Source: Ohtaekwangia sp036568665 (GTDB lineage: Bacteria; Bacteroidota; Bacteroidia; Cytophagales; Cyclobacteriaceae). From it: 64,000 bases of DNA. The translations under genes and the position numbers were made by a program. Below, one piece after another: positions 9,550 through 19,900 of this stretch; position 1 is the stretch's first letter; the number at the start of each line of letters is the position of its first letter. Under the pieces are notes generated by a model, which was not told where the DNA came from, made no database searches, and saw only the letters and a list, made by a program, of their open reading frames with translations. The DNA lies in contig NZ_DATCSD010000050.1 of NCBI RefSeq assembly GCF_036568665.1, positions 1 through 64,000 on the forward strand. The letters are read 5' to 3'.

Positions 9550-10896
9550 TTAGTAATTGATTTGTCCAAGTACACGCAGCACATCCATTTTGCTGGCCAG
9601 TACCAGGTTAAGGGCGTTGAAGTAATTGATGCGGGTAGTACGCAGATCGGTTTCTGATACTGTTACATCAAGATACGGACGCACACCATTTCTGTATTGC
9701 AGGTTAATGATGTCGTATACCTCCTGTGCGAGGTCTACATTTTCCTTCTGCGCCAGGTAGTTGCTCAGGTTGCTTTTATAGGCCGCGAGTGCGCGTACAT
9801 ACTCGGTGTTCAGCGAGTTCTCCATATTCTTCAAACTCACATCGATGCGCTTCTCCGCCCACTTCTGCTCCTGTATCTTCGCGATACGTTTTCCTCCCTG
9901 GAAAATCGGAATAGCGAGCGTTGCTCCTACATATGAGTATGGATACTTCTTGTTATAGAGCTCACCGAAATTGTTGTTCTGATAGTTGAGTATATAGGAA
10001 CCGAACGCGTTGAGTGTTGGCAGGAAAGCCCAGCGACTATATTTCACGTTGGCATGCTGTAACTCTTTGGATATAAAGAGAAGTTTATAGTCGATGTTCT
10101 GCGAGAAGTTGATCTGCTGCAGTGTATCAAAAGGAATTTCGCCTTCCATTTGTGCGGAGTCGTACTGAACAGCCAGATGACTATGTACGGGATACCCCAT
10201 TAACAACTTGAGATATTCCTCTTTATAGAGTAATTGTTCCTGTGTTGTTTTAAGAGATGCTTTGGCATTGTTCAGCGATATAGTAGCACGCTTATAGTCA
10301 GTCTTGTCTGCCACGCCACTGGTATAGCGGCTATAGGAATCTTTCAGACTTCGCTCGAGACGCACGATGGATTCTTCGTTTACCTTTATCTGCTGTGTAG
10401 TTGCCAGCAGGTCATAGAAGGCTTTGGTAACATTTACCACCACATCGATTTTACTCTTGGCGGTATTCTGTTCTGCCTGTATCCTTACTTTGGATGCTGT
10501 GCTGCTGGCCAGCAGTACATCGCGGTTAAAGATCGTCTGTGTAGCATTGATCTGTCCGGATGATGTATTATCAACCCCGAATCGGATGATGTTCCCTCCT
10601 ATCACGCTCGACTGCAAGTCGAAGTAACGCTGATAGTTATAGGTGAAGTTTACTTGTGGGTACCAGTCCGCAAGTTTACCCTTGATTACTTTGTTCGTGA
10701 TTTCCTGATCGATGATCGCTTGTTGAACAGCAGCCTGGTGCGTAAGCGCATACTGAACAACTTTGTCAAGCGTGGCGACCTGCAATGTGCTGTCCGAAGA
10801 CGCATCCTGCTTTTGGGCACGACTTATCAACGGGAGAACAAGTGCAATCACGACAATCCATGGAAAGCTTTTTCTTTTGGTTAAGGTCAATTGCAT
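9550..10896 (-). CDS. TolC-family outer-membrane efflux protein
   Basis: The 448-residue protein uses the ATG at 10896; the in-frame extension upstream has no signal-like sequence. A signal peptide (about residues 7-27, WIVVIALVLPLISRAQ) precedes two homologous helical repeats with the TolC pattern of long amphipathic helices. Examples are VTKAFYDLLATTQQIKVNEESIVRLERSLKD and the later NVDLAQEVYDIINLQYRNGV. It forms the trimeric outer-membrane exit duct. It is the first gene of the operon, followed after 18 nt by the adaptor. A 16-bp palindrome lies about 245 nt upstream. Confidence 0.93.
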   Translation of the reverse strand: MQLTLTKRKSFPWIVVIALVLPLISRAQKQDASSDSTLQVATLDKVVQYALTHQAAVQQAIIDQEITNKVIKGKLADWYPQVNFTYNYQRYFDLQSSVIGGNIIRFGVDNTSSGQINATQTIFNRDVLLASSTASKVRIQAEQNTAKSKIDVVVNVTKAFYDLLATTQQIKVNEESIVRLERSLKDSYSRYTSGVADKTDYKRATISLNNAKASLKTTQEQLLYKEEYLKLLMGYPVHSHLAVQYDSAQMEGEIPFDTLQQINFSQNIDYKLLFISKELQHANVKYSRWAFLPTLNAFGSYILNYQNNNFGELYNKKYPYSYVGATLAIPIFQGGKRIAKIQEQKWAEKRIDVSLKNMENSLNTEYVRALAAYKSNLSNYLAQKENVDLAQEVYDIINLQYRNGVRPYLDVTVSETDLRTTRINYFNALNLVLASKMDVLRVLGQINY

Positions 10897-11365
10897 AGTG
10901 TGTTTAAAATATGTAAGTAAATGCGGGGTGATTGGTTTTTTAAGTGGCTTGATTTTATCAACCACTACGGTGATTGTCGGGGAAAAGGTTCAATCAGATT
11001 TCTATCATGCAAAAAAAATTAGTTAAGGTTATGGAATTATAGTTTGGTTATATAATGTCAGGAGTAGTGTCGTCACGTCCGGTATAATATTGTGTCGTTT
11101 ACCTAAACCTTTTCCGGACACAACTGGTGTTATTTTCTTTTAACAAATTTGTTAACACAAAGTAACGCCAATAGAGTTCAATAATCCCAAAGAAAAATCA
11201 TCATTTTAAACAAACCATTGCATATGCAAAGGTTTGCATACATGCATCATTGTGTACGTTGAACACAAGAAATATACTGACCCTGTTATCTTTAGATAGG
11301 ATTTGCAGTAAGTAACAGCAGAGTAATTTTTGACACGTAATGATGCGCCAGGTATAGGCTTGCGT
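10897..11365. other. Long intergenic region upstream of the efflux operon
   Basis: No convincing gene lies in these 469 bases; the frame at 11206-11421 runs through the end of the neighbouring phosphoesterase and has no protein-like features. The region is A+T rich. It must hold the promoter of the efflux operon and contains a perfect 16-bp palindrome at 11140-11155. Confidence 0.6.
11140..11155. promoter_or_regulatory. 16-bp perfect palindrome upstream of efflux operon
   Basis: TTAACAAATTTGTTAA is a perfect inverted repeat in the non-coding region upstream of the TolC-like gene. Palindromes of this size are typical of dimeric repressor sites (TetR or MarR type), but no such regulator is encoded next to it, so an operator role is only inferred. 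Confidence 0.4.
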
Positions 11366-12124
11366 TCACCAGATAAGAGTAGCGCCTGCGTTAAAGGCAA
11401 GATGTTCTTTTCGTTTAACATAACCTAACTGGTTTGTTATCAACGAAGTGTCACCAATCTTAAACGCTGGCACAGGCTGATGGTGATGTCCATAGATCCA
11501 ATAGTCAGCGTGAGAGTTTTCGATCAGCTCAAACAGTTCTGTAGCAAAAGCTTCATTTAGTATACTTTCTCTATATCGTTCAGGATAATGAAGAAAGGTT
11601 GGGATGTGATGTGTTATCACAACCGTCTTGCCCGCTGCTGATTGTTGAAGCGTCTCTGTCAAGAATTGACGACAGTGCTGATGTTGCTCATTATAGTGAT
11701 GCGCCGTAAAGGGCTGACTTCTATATTGAATGGTATGAAAGTCAAACATCCCTCGCTGAATCTCCCGTTGGTTTACCGGAGATATATGTGACCAAAGTGT
11801 ACTGAATATAAACCTGACGGATTCATGTTCTATTGCTAAATTGTTTACCAGAAAAATGTTATCGCGGATTTTCTCATGTATACATCCACTTCGTTCTGCG
11901 AGGTCCGAACCATAGTATTCGTGGTTGCCCGGTAGCCAGTACGTTGTATGATAGTGATCGGACAGGAAATCGAAAAAAGTTTTATGTTTTTTCATTTCTG
12001 CGAAAGGAACAATATCACCGGCCAGTAACAGAACATCACTACCGGTTTGTAACGGGTGTTCCTGCAGATAACGTGCATTGTCGCGAAACTCGATGTGAAG
12101 GTCCGAACAATGTTGAATTGTCAT
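11366..12124 (-). CDS. Calcineurin-like metallophosphoesterase
   Basis: The 252-residue protein carries the complete metallophosphoesterase signature in order: SDLH near residues 7-10, AGDIV at about 35-39, LPGNHEY at about 79-85, THHIP near 170 and GHHHQP near 216. These residues bind a dinuclear metal centre. The family hydrolyses phosphomono- or diesters, and this single-domain cytoplasmic form gives no clue to its substrate. The N-terminus MTIQHCSDLH places the first metal motif right at the start, as expected. The gene stands apart from both neighbours, 36 nt from the acetyltransferase stop upstream. Confidence 0.85.
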   Translation of the reverse strand: MTIQHCSDLHIEFRDNARYLQEHPLQTGSDVLLLAGDIVPFAEMKKHKTFFDFLSDHYHTTYWLPGNHEYYGSDLAERSGCIHEKIRDNIFLVNNLAIEHESVRFIFSTLWSHISPVNQREIQRGMFDFHTIQYRSQPFTAHHYNEQHQHCRQFLTETLQQSAAGKTVVITHHIPTFLHYPERYRESILNEAFATELFELIENSHADYWIYGHHHQPVPAFKIGDTSLITNQLGYVKRKEHLAFNAGATLIW

Positions 12125-12160
12125 GACTATATACAGGATGGTGCGGACCTATACGTAGCG

Positions 12161-12646
12161 CTAAAGTTTTTGATACATGATATAGGCATTGGTGAGCCCG
12201 CGGGTTTTATGCCTGAAGGCCTCGGGTATTTCTCCAATGATAGTAAAGCCCAGTTGTTGCCACAGCTTTACGGCACGCTCGTTGGTTTTGATAACGATGT
12301 TGAACTGCATGGCCGTATAACCTAAACGCCTGGCTTCGTGCAGCGAGAACTCTCCCATTGTTCGGCCAACGCCCTGGCCATACGCACGCGGAGACGTCAT
12401 ATACCCGGCATTGGCGATATGCGAACCGAGATCAGGCTGATTGTCCTTCAGAAAGAATGTGCCAACCACTTCATCATTTTGCCATGCGGTATAGGTGTGC
12501 TTGTCTGCACTGCACCAGAAGGCCAGCATCTTCTCGCGCGAAGATGCCGGGTCAAACACATACGTATCACCGGTTGCTATAACTTGCTGAATGATCTCCC
12601 AGAGAGCATCGTGATCTGCGGGCAACGTCTTTCGAATCTGTATCAT
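12161..12646 (-). CDS. GNAT-family N-acetyltransferase
   Basis: A 161-residue protein from ATG at 12646. It has the GNAT layout: an N-terminal strand-helix (IQIRKTLPADHDALWEIIQQVI), the acetyl-CoA pyrophosphate loop with the R/Q-x-x-G-x-G/A pattern in SPRAYGQGVGRTMGEF, and a C-terminal strand-helix pair (FNIVIKTNERAVKLWQQLGF) typical of enzymes acting on amines or amino acids. The last segment, FIIGEIPEAFRHKTRGLTNAYIMYQKL, resembles phosphinothricin- or RimJ-like members. The substrate is unknown. It begins 33 nt after the methyltransferase stop on the same strand and could be co-transcribed with it. Confidence 0.85.
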   Translation of the reverse strand: MIQIRKTLPADHDALWEIIQQVIATGDTYVFDPASSREKMLAFWCSADKHTYTAWQNDEVVGTFFLKDNQPDLGSHIANAGYMTSPRAYGQGVGRTMGEFSLHEARRLGYTAMQFNIVIKTNERAVKLWQQLGFTIIGEIPEAFRHKTRGLTNAYIMYQKL

Positions 12647-12679
12647 AAGTAAGCAAGATACAATAACCAACTGGTATAT

Positions 12680-13258
12680 TTACTTCTTTACAGCCACCAC
12701 TATACCGGTAGCCCATGCCTGGCGTGTCAGTATCAAATCACTTCGTGAGTCAAGAACCTTTAGCAGGTTGGTTGCTTTTTCGTGGTGACCTTCGGGCCAG
12801 TTGGGTTGTGGCAGCATGTCGTCAATTATATACAGGCCACCTGCGTTGAGCATGGCGAGCACTTCATCCAGCATCAGGTATTTACCGTGCCAGGTATCGG
12901 CAAATATATAGTCGAACTTGTTATCAAGATTGTTGTTTACCCATTCGCCTCCGTCAGATGCTATAAGCTCCAGGCGATTGTCTGTTCCAAGATAGGTCTC
13001 CGCTATATTCAGAAATGTTTTGTCATTATCAACCGAAAGCAACGTAGCTCGATCATCCATGCCATCCAGTATCCATGAGGTTGATAATCCGGTGCCTGTG
13101 CCGAGTTCCAGAAATTTACCGCCCGGCTTGGATGCAGCCAGTGTACGCAACAGTGAGCACGTAAGTATATCCGATGCCATGGTAAAACCGGAAGCTTCCG
13201 TTGCCTGTTGAATCTGCGTGTAGGCATACGGTAGTGGCTGATTGATTTCTTCTGTCAT
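12680..13258 (-). CDS. Class I SAM-dependent methyltransferase, O-methyltransferase-like
   Basis: The 192-residue protein shows motif I FLELGTGTGLST (SAM-binding glycine loop, about residues 49-60), the acidic end of the next strand (LLSVDNDK) and the post-I segment YIFADTWHGKY followed by LNAGGLYIIDDM. The arrangement DxxHxKY / GGxYIIDD is typical of caffeoyl-CoA-type O-methyltransferases, here with Trp between Asp and His. It is a soluble cytoplasmic enzyme; the acceptor molecule is not identifiable. The region between this gene and the divergent NUDIX gene (13259-13493) contains several TATATA runs and a 12-bp palindrome. Confidence 0.8.
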   Translation of the reverse strand: MTEEINQPLPYAYTQIQQATEASGFTMASDILTCSLLRTLAASKPGGKFLELGTGTGLSTSWILDGMDDRATLLSVDNDKTFLNIAETYLGTDNRLELIASDGGEWVNNNLDNKFDYIFADTWHGKYLMLDEVLAMLNAGGLYIIDDMLPQPNWPEGHHEKATNLLKVLDSRSDLILTRQAWATGIVVAVKK

Positions 13259-13398
13259 GTTTGGGTTGTGGTTTGATTGTAGTTTTATCGAACGTTAGTT
13301 TTTTCGTTGCGTTAGTCAACAATAAACATAGATACACAAATAATTTTCAAATGATACGAATGACTATATATTTTTCTTCAAACTATATATATCGCAAA

Positions 13399-13410
13399 GC
13401 GAACGTTCGC
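13399..13410. promoter_or_regulatory. 12-bp palindrome in divergent intergenic region
   Basis: GCGAACGTTCGC is a perfect palindrome, with high G+C inside an otherwise A+T-rich 235-bp spacer between the divergent methyltransferase and NUDIX genes. A related half (GAACGTTAG on the opposite strand) occurs around 13290. It may be an operator for one or both genes; no regulator is adjacent. Confidence 0.35.
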
Positions 13411-13493
13411 TGTTGATCGTGTCGATACGCTTCAGGAAAGTATATGTTTTATGGCGGGTATTCTATATCTTTCGTTATACAAACTATATATCA

Positions 13494-13961
13494 ATGCCCG
13501 TATTATCAGCCGGATTGTTAATGTGTCGCAAGACTACCCGTGATGTGGAATTCTTCCTGGTGCATCCGGGCGGACCATACTATATAAAGAAGAATGAAGG
13601 TGCCTGGAGTATCCCCAAAGGTATAGCAGATGCAAATGAAGATCTGCTGGCAGCAGCACAACGTGAGTTCAACGAAGAAACAGGATTGACTTCTTTGCCT
13701 CCTTTTCATTCGCTGGGTACAATCAAAACAAAGGGAGGTAAAATTGTACATGCCTGGTGTTTTCTGGGAAGCTGGGATGAGCAACATCAACCCATTGTGT
13801 CCAATACGTTTGAGATGGAGTGGCCACCGCGTTCGGGTAAATATATGGCTGTGCCCGAAGTGGATTGCGCTGCATGGATGTCGTTTGAACAAGCATCGGT
13901 CATGATCAATCAACAACAATTGCCTTTTCTGGAGCATGCACAGGCTATATATAGTCGCTAG
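13494..13961 (+). CDS. NUDIX hydrolase
   Basis: A 155-residue protein from ATG at 13494; the upstream extension is basic and aromatic and is probably untranslated. The NUDIX box G-x5-E-x7-R-E-x2-E-E-x-G is complete: Gly43, Glu49 and the REFNEETG block at about residues 57-64. It would hydrolyse a nucleoside diphosphate linked to another moiety. The start PVLSAGLLMCRKTTRDVEFFLVHPGGPYY, the PKG before the box and the final Ala/Gln-rich helix resemble diadenosine-polyphosphate or house-cleaning NUDIX proteins. The substrate remains open. Confidence 0.88.
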   Translation: MPVLSAGLLMCRKTTRDVEFFLVHPGGPYYIKKNEGAWSIPKGIADANEDLLAAAQREFNEETGLTSLPPFHSLGTIKTKGGKIVHAWCFLGSWDEQHQPIVSNTFEMEWPPRSGKYMAVPEVDCAAWMSFEQASVMINQQQLPFLEHAQAIYSR

Positions 13962-14083
13962 AATATTATTTTACCATTCCTCTAAATGCAGTCGATCGTA
14001 TTTATAGATACACCCCTAAGCGCTATAAAATTGGCTGCGTATTGCAGTCGACAAATGTCATTTTTTTAAGAACTGAATCCGGT

Positions 14084-14091
14084 TAATTTTG
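14084..14091 (+). promoter_or_regulatory. Candidate Bacteroidota -7 box for the TPR kinase gene
   Basis: TAATTTTG matches the Bacteroidota -7 consensus TAnnTTTG and lies 24 nt upstream of the ATG at 14116. No TTG-type -33 element is evident at the expected distance, so this is a tentative call. Confidence 0.4.
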
Positions 14092-14115
14092 CTTTATCGT
14101 TCACTTGATACCGGA

Positions 14116-16884
14116 ATGAATTGCAGTAAGGCTTTTGCGTTTTTGTGTTTACTCGGTTTACTATCCGGTAATGCGTTTGGCCAGTCGAAATTAACAGACA
14201 GCCTTGAAAAACGTCTTCCTATCGTAAACGGAACCGAAAAGGTTGATCTTCTCAATCAACTTACTTACGAGTTTATCACCAACGACAACGCCCGGGTTAT
14301 CCGGTATAACAATGAGTCTGTATCGCTTAGCCGGCAGATCGGGTATATAAAAGGTGAAGCAGTTGCGCACACGTATCGCGGTGTATACGATTATCTCTCC
14401 GGACAATTTACGCTTGCTCATCAGGATCTTCATAAAGGGCTCTCGATGTCTATACAGGCGGGCGACCGTGCGAACCAGGGATATACCCTGCTTCAACTCG
14501 GTGTATGTGCCCTGGAAGAAGTGGAAGATGACTCTGCCCTATTCTATTTCACAAAGTCATACGAGATATTTAAAGACAGTACCAACGCGTTAACGTTATC
14601 TAAAATATACCGTAACCTGAGTGCGCTATATGGGCAACGCTACCAGTACGATAAACAACAGCTATATCTTGATCGATCTATCGTTATACGCAGATTATTG
14701 CCCGATAAAATGCTGCTGGCAGATGCGCTCGTTCTCAAGGCAGGGAATGTGCTTACATCCGGTGATCTGGCAAAAGCAGAGACCATTTTAAGTGAGGCCG
14801 AAGTTCTTGTAAAAGATCATCATAACGATGAAGAAGACCTGAATGATGTGCGTTATCTGCGCGCACTTATACTCTTTCGAAAAGGGCGATTTGAAGAAGC
14901 GGTAGTGTTGGTTGATTCTGCGCGTGCGTATTATTTCAGAAAATCGTTGATCCGCAAGTATGTTACATTACTCACCGACATGGGTAAAATATTTTCCGAT
15001 CGTGGTGAATACGAACTGGCGCTGAACAATCTATACGATGCCTTGAACGTAAGTAAAAGGCAAGGTTTTGAAGCGGATATCTATACTATACGCAATCGCA
15101 TCGGTTGGGTAAATTTTCATTTGGGCGATACACGGCAGGCGCTGCGTCTTGCCAACGAAGCATTAAAGAGCGGTCCGAAGCGACAGTTACAAGGCGATCA
15201 GGCAGATGCGCTCATGCTGAAAGGTGCAGCGCTTACGGAGTTAAATGATTTTTCTTCTGCACATACATGCCTCGATTCTGTTTATGCTATATATACCAGG
15301 CTGGATGACGATCGCGGTGTAAGCGATGTGCGATTATACCAGGGTATACTCGGTGTGCGACAAAAGAAATTCCGTGAGGCGCTTGCATTCTATGATGAGA
15401 GCATACAACGCGCTGTGGCTTCTAATTACGCGTATGGTCTTGCATGGGCTCAATGGGCAAAAGGCGATCTGTATGTAAAGCTGGGTGATGCAGCCCATGC
15501 AGCACAACTGCTCGATCTGTCAGAACAATTCAGTCATCGTGCACACGCGTATGAGTTGCTGATACGAACCTATAACACACGCAGAGATTTACTGGCTTCA
15601 CAAAGTCAGTATAAAGAATCGCTCAAGTTCTCTATGCTGGCGAGTGTGTTAAAGGATTCTATACATCGTACTGACCTCGCGCGGAGATTTGTGAATCTGG
15701 AGAAGACACAAGAGATCGAGCAACGCGATCGCGACATAAAAGTGTTGCAAAAGGATAAACAGTTGGCGCAGGATAAAATTCATTTACAGGAATCCAGATT
15801 ACGACAACAATTCATTTTGCTGATCGCAGGCATGGCAGTTATTACGTTACTCGGTATACTGGCCTTTTTATACTATCGTTTCTATGCACGTATTAAAACG
15901 CTTAACATTATCATAACCGATAAGAACAAGCGTATACAGGCACAGGCAGACGAGCTTCAGCAGATGAATGCAGAACTGAAACATCTATACCGTGAAGTTT
16001 CAGAACAGAATGAAGAGATCCAGGCGCAGGCAAACAAGCTGGCGGAAAGTAATAAAGACATCAGCGATCTGAATCGAGGTCTTGAACGGATCGTAGCCGA
16101 GAAGACACTGGAGCTGCGCACTACCAATGAAGAGCTGGTAAAGCATAACAATGAATTGCTGCAATTCTCCTATACCGTGTCGCATAACCTGCGCGGACCT
16201 GCTGTGCGCTTGATTGGCCTCTCGGAATTAGCGCAGGCTGAAAAAGATATAGAGCAGGTGCAACGCTGGGTTGAACTTATTTCAAAGACTGCTTCCGACC
16301 TCGATCTGATCATTAAAGATCTGAACAAGGTGCTTGATCTGCGGAATGAACCCGATCAATACCTGGAGGTAGCGGAATTTGAAAAAGAATGGAAGCAGTG
16401 CATCAGCCTTTTACAAGACAGCCTTACCGGTGAAGAAGAAATTATAGTAGACTTCCACGCATTGCCCAAAATAATTACGGTTAAGGCAATGCTGCAAAGC
16501 ACACTCTATAACTTGTTGAGCAATGCCATCAAGTTTCGTTCGCCTGACAGGAAGCTTAACGTTACGGCTACCAGCCACGCTATAGATGGCAAAGCGATTA
16601 TTGAGATAAGTGACAATGGTCTTGGTTTCGATACACAACTTCATAAAGAAAAGATCTTCAAGCTCTATAAACGATTTCATACGCACGTGGAAGGACGTGG
16701 TATAGGGCTATACCTGATCAAAGCACAGATCGAGGTTCTGCGCGGTACTATCGATGTGGAATCTGTACCGGGCCATGGCTCACGCTTTCGTATAGTGCTG
16801 CCGTTGATCCTGGAAGAATCATTACGCCATAGCGGACATTCCGAGCAATCCGACTCTGGTATATCGTCTGATATAAAAAAGTAA
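14116..16884 (+). CDS. TPR-containing membrane sensor histidine kinase
   Basis: The protein has 922 residues from ATG at 14116, after a rejected TTG upstream. A signal peptide (FAFLCLLGLLSGNAFGQ) precedes about 500 residues of helical TPR repeats exposed to the periplasm. One transmembrane helix lies at about residues 566-590 (FILLIAGMAVITLLGILAFLYY), then a coiled coil rich in Gln, Glu and Ala (about 600-670). The HisKA motif TVSHNLRGP has the phospho-acceptor at about His690. The ATPase N box (LYNLLSNAIKF), G1 (DNGLGFD) and G2 (GRGIGLYL) are all present. No receiver domain is attached and no response regulator is adjacent, so the partner is elsewhere. Confidence 0.93.
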   Translation: MNCSKAFAFLCLLGLLSGNAFGQSKLTDSLEKRLPIVNGTEKVDLLNQLTYEFITNDNARVIRYNNESVSLSRQIGYIKGEAVAHTYRGVYDYLSGQFTLAHQDLHKGLSMSIQAGDRANQGYTLLQLGVCALEEVEDDSALFYFTKSYEIFKDSTNALTLSKIYRNLSALYGQRYQYDKQQLYLDRSIVIRRLLPDKMLLADALVLKAGNVLTSGDLAKAETILSEAEVLVKDHHNDEEDLNDVRYLRALILFRKGRFEEAVVLVDSARAYYFRKSLIRKYVTLLTDMGKIFSDRGEYELALNNLYDALNVSKRQGFEADIYTIRNRIGWVNFHLGDTRQALRLANEALKSGPKRQLQGDQADALMLKGAALTELNDFSSAHTCLDSVYAIYTRLDDDRGVSDVRLYQGILGVRQKKFREALAFYDESIQRAVASNYAYGLAWAQWAKGDLYVKLGDAAHAAQLLDLSEQFSHRAHAYELLIRTYNTRRDLLASQSQYKESLKFSMLASVLKDSIHRTDLARRFVNLEKTQEIEQRDRDIKVLQKDKQLAQDKIHLQESRLRQQFILLIAGMAVITLLGILAFLYYRFYARIKTLNIIITDKNKRIQAQADELQQMNAELKHLYREVSEQNEEIQAQANKLAESNKDISDLNRGLERIVAEKTLELRTTNEELVKHNNELLQFSYTVSHNLRGPAVRLIGLSELAQAEKDIEQVQRWVELISKTASDLDLIIKDLNKVLDLRNEPDQYLEVAEFEKEWKQCISLLQDSLTGEEEIIVDFHALPKIITVKAMLQSTLYNLLSNAIKFRSPDRKLNVTATSHAIDGKAIIEISDNGLGFDTQLHKEKIFKLYKRFHTHVEGRGIGLYLIKAQIEVLRGTIDVESVPGHGSRFRIVLPLILEESLRHSGHSEQSDSGISSDIKK

Positions 16885-16926
16885 TCCCATTGCCGCGCTC
16901 ACTATGTGCAGCACGACAATGGGATT
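16868..16926 (-). terminator. Terminator for the TonB-dependent receptor gene
   Basis: A 10-bp stem AATCCCATTG / CAATGGGATT (16883-16892 and 16917-16926) contains an imperfect inner stem. On the minus strand it is followed by the T-rich run TTACTTTTTTATA. It directly overlaps the stop codon of the convergent kinase gene. Confidence 0.75.
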
Positions 16927-16949
16927 TGTACTTCTGAACGTACTCTGTA

Positions 16950-19900
16950 TTAAAAACTATATCTGACACCTAACTGTCCTTGCCAGCGAGAACTGAATTG
17001 ATCGATGGAATAAGATGTTGTAGGTCTGGTGAAGGTATAGGCAGGTTGTGCTGTTGAATTGTTAGCACGGGTTACACGAAGGCCCATATCAACCGAAGAG
17101 TTCTGGGTGTTCGGTGTAAAATATACTCTTCCCCAATTTTTGTTCAGCATGTTCGAGAAGTTGATCACATCAAAAGTTATCTGTAACTGATGTGTCTTCT
17201 GCCCTACTTTGAAATTCACGTCTTGCATCAAACGAAGATCAAGTAAATTATTCCAGGGAGTTCTGGCTGCATTGCGCTCGGTAAATTCTCCTTTGTGTTT
17301 GCTCAGGTATGGATCTTTGTTTATAAAGTCAGCCAGGTCAGCATATTGTTGTGCTGCAGTGGTAATAGAACCGTCTGCATTCTTCTTGTCAACGAGGTTT
17401 ATCTGATCAGCGGATGCCGGTATAAACATCAGGTCTACCTGCTGGCCTGAACGCGACAAGTTGCTGTTCGCTGTATTTACCCATGTGAAAGGGGAACCGG
17501 ACTGATTGGTAGAGATCAACGAAATATAGGATGTAAGTTTCTCGTTCCACGATTTCTTATACTGCACGGTTGCTACGATGCGATGACGAATATCAAAGTT
17601 AGAATACGTTAAGCCCGGATTGTTTGGATTCAACGCCTGGTTCAACTGCCACCCTGATTCCGGTGAGTTGCGTATACCGTTCAATATATCTTTCGATTGT
17701 CCGTAAGTATAGGCCGCCATAAACCCTAAGCCAAATGGATATTGCTTGGAGAGTTGCGCAGTTAATGAATACCGTTGGCCTTTAGTTGTGTTCGTGATCA
17801 GGTATATACTGGAGAAGTTATTGCTCACGCGGTTGCCTGTTGAGCCGCCTGACAGATATAGCGGTTGCTGATGATTAATATCGGTAGCCGCATAGTATAC
17901 AGAGTCTTTCAGGTTGATCTGTTTGATCTGTACGTCTTTCAGCGTCTTGGTATATAAAGCTTCCAGTGTCAGTTTATAGCCATTGCCCAACATTATATCC
18001 GCGGCAAAGCTGCTTCTCCACATGCGTGGCATCTGGAAATTCTTGTCAATAAGATCAAGTTCGTTTCTATTGGCTGATCCGTTGGCTGCAGCAAAGTTCT
18101 TGAATTGTGTAGGGTCTGTTGGTATCGGTGTTCCTGCTTTTGGCGGGTTCAGATCCAGTGCCGAGTATGTTTTGCCATCGTTCACATACGCATATCCCAG
18201 CCACGCAAAAGGTATACGGCCGGTAAACACACCGCTACCACCACGCAACACCAGCGACTTATCGCCTTTCACATCGTAGTTAAATCCGATACGAGGCGAT
18301 ATATATACTTGCCCGAAAAACTTGTTGTTGTTTGTAGCTACCGGGTTATTGTAGGTATAGGTGGTACCGTAGTTGGCCGGAGGATTAGGGAACAAAGCAT
18401 GAGAATCTGTTGGCGGTGTGTTCGGCATGATCGTTATATCTGCACGAAGTCCGTAAGTCAGTACCAGTTTGTTAGTGGCCGCAAATTCATCCTGTATATA
18501 TATGCTGTTCATCGAGATGTTGAACTTTGCCGGAGAATTAGCCAGGTTATTGCTCAGGCTGTTATCACCGGGGTTATATATAGCGCGCATGCGTGAAGGG
18601 TTGTCGGCTAAGAAGTCAGCTAAACTGGCATAATCAAAACGACCGTTGTAAGAGTTGATGAATGTATAGTCAATCTTGTAAAATTCATTGTGTGTACCGA
18701 GTGTAAACGAGTGGTTGCCGGTAAACCAACGCAGGTTATCCGTAAACTCAAAAGTTCTCTGGCGCATGTTGAATACGGCTGCTTCGCGGTTTGTTCCGAG
18801 TAGCGCATGGCCGCTTCCTATCCCGTTGATCTGAATCTGCGGGAAAATTGTTCCCGTAGGATTACGGCGATCAGTTATATCGGTATAGCCTAATATCAAA
18901 CTGTTGCTGGTTGTATTTCCGAAACGACTTTTCAATTCAGCCACGGTGCTGATGTTGTGGTTCTTCTGAATGAAGTCGTAGTTACCAAATTGAAATTCTG
19001 TTGTGGAGCGTTCCAGGTTGCTGGCTTCGGATATAACAGAGTTATTGCGTATAGCCAGTGAGTGATTTTTGTTGATCACCCAATCCAGACGGTTAAAGAA
19101 TTTCACACTCTTGGAGTATATATTATAGTCTTGTGTTGCACCCGGATCATAACCTCCTGCCGGATTATAGATTGATGCAGGAAGCGTTTTAAGTTTGTTG
19201 ATGATCTGGTTGGCTATATCAGTCGTCATGAAATAATTAGGTGCACCTGCCGGGAAAAATACCGGTATCTGGCTGCGGGTAATTTCTTCGTTGGTGAACC
19301 AGAACAATTTGTCTTTTACCAACGGGAAGCCTACACGGAAACCGGTTTGATAATCGTGATACGCATTGCTGATAGAGCCATCTCCTACTTTGTCGTTGCC
19401 TTTATATTTACCAGTGATCGCAGCGTTTCTTCCAAAGCCATATACCGAACCGGTAACATTGTTGCTACCACTTCGTGAAACGGCATTGACACTTCCTCCG
19501 GTAAAATTACCCAGCGTTACATCGTAAGGTGCTAACTGTACCTGCACCTCTTGTATAGCATCCAGACTGAATGAATTGGTGCGTGTACTGCTACCGGGTT
19601 GATTGGCTGTGCCGCTCACACCACCAAGTGAAGGGCTGAATCCGATAGCATCGTTATTGATAGCACCATCCAGTGTAATGTTGTTATAGCGAAAGTTAGT
19701 ACCGGCAAAAGAGTTGTTGCTGGCTTGTGGTGTAAGTCTTGTAAAGTCTGAAAAGCTGCGGCTTAAAGTAGGCAGTGTTTGTATCTGCTCTTTGCTTACG
19801 CTGTTACTCGCGCCTGTTTTATTCAGGTCGAGTATATTATCCGCCACTACTTGTACTTCCTGCAGTGTGGTTGATTCTTCTTTTAACTGAACATCCAGTT

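Noticed and set aside
11206..11421. A 71-codon frame overlapping the phosphoesterase end
   Set aside because: It is out of frame with a strong conserved gene and extends into non-coding sequence.
13360..13500. TATATA runs taken as a microsatellite or an origin-like region
   Set aside because: Similar runs occur throughout the window inside genes; there are no DnaA-box clusters and no dnaA or related gene nearby.
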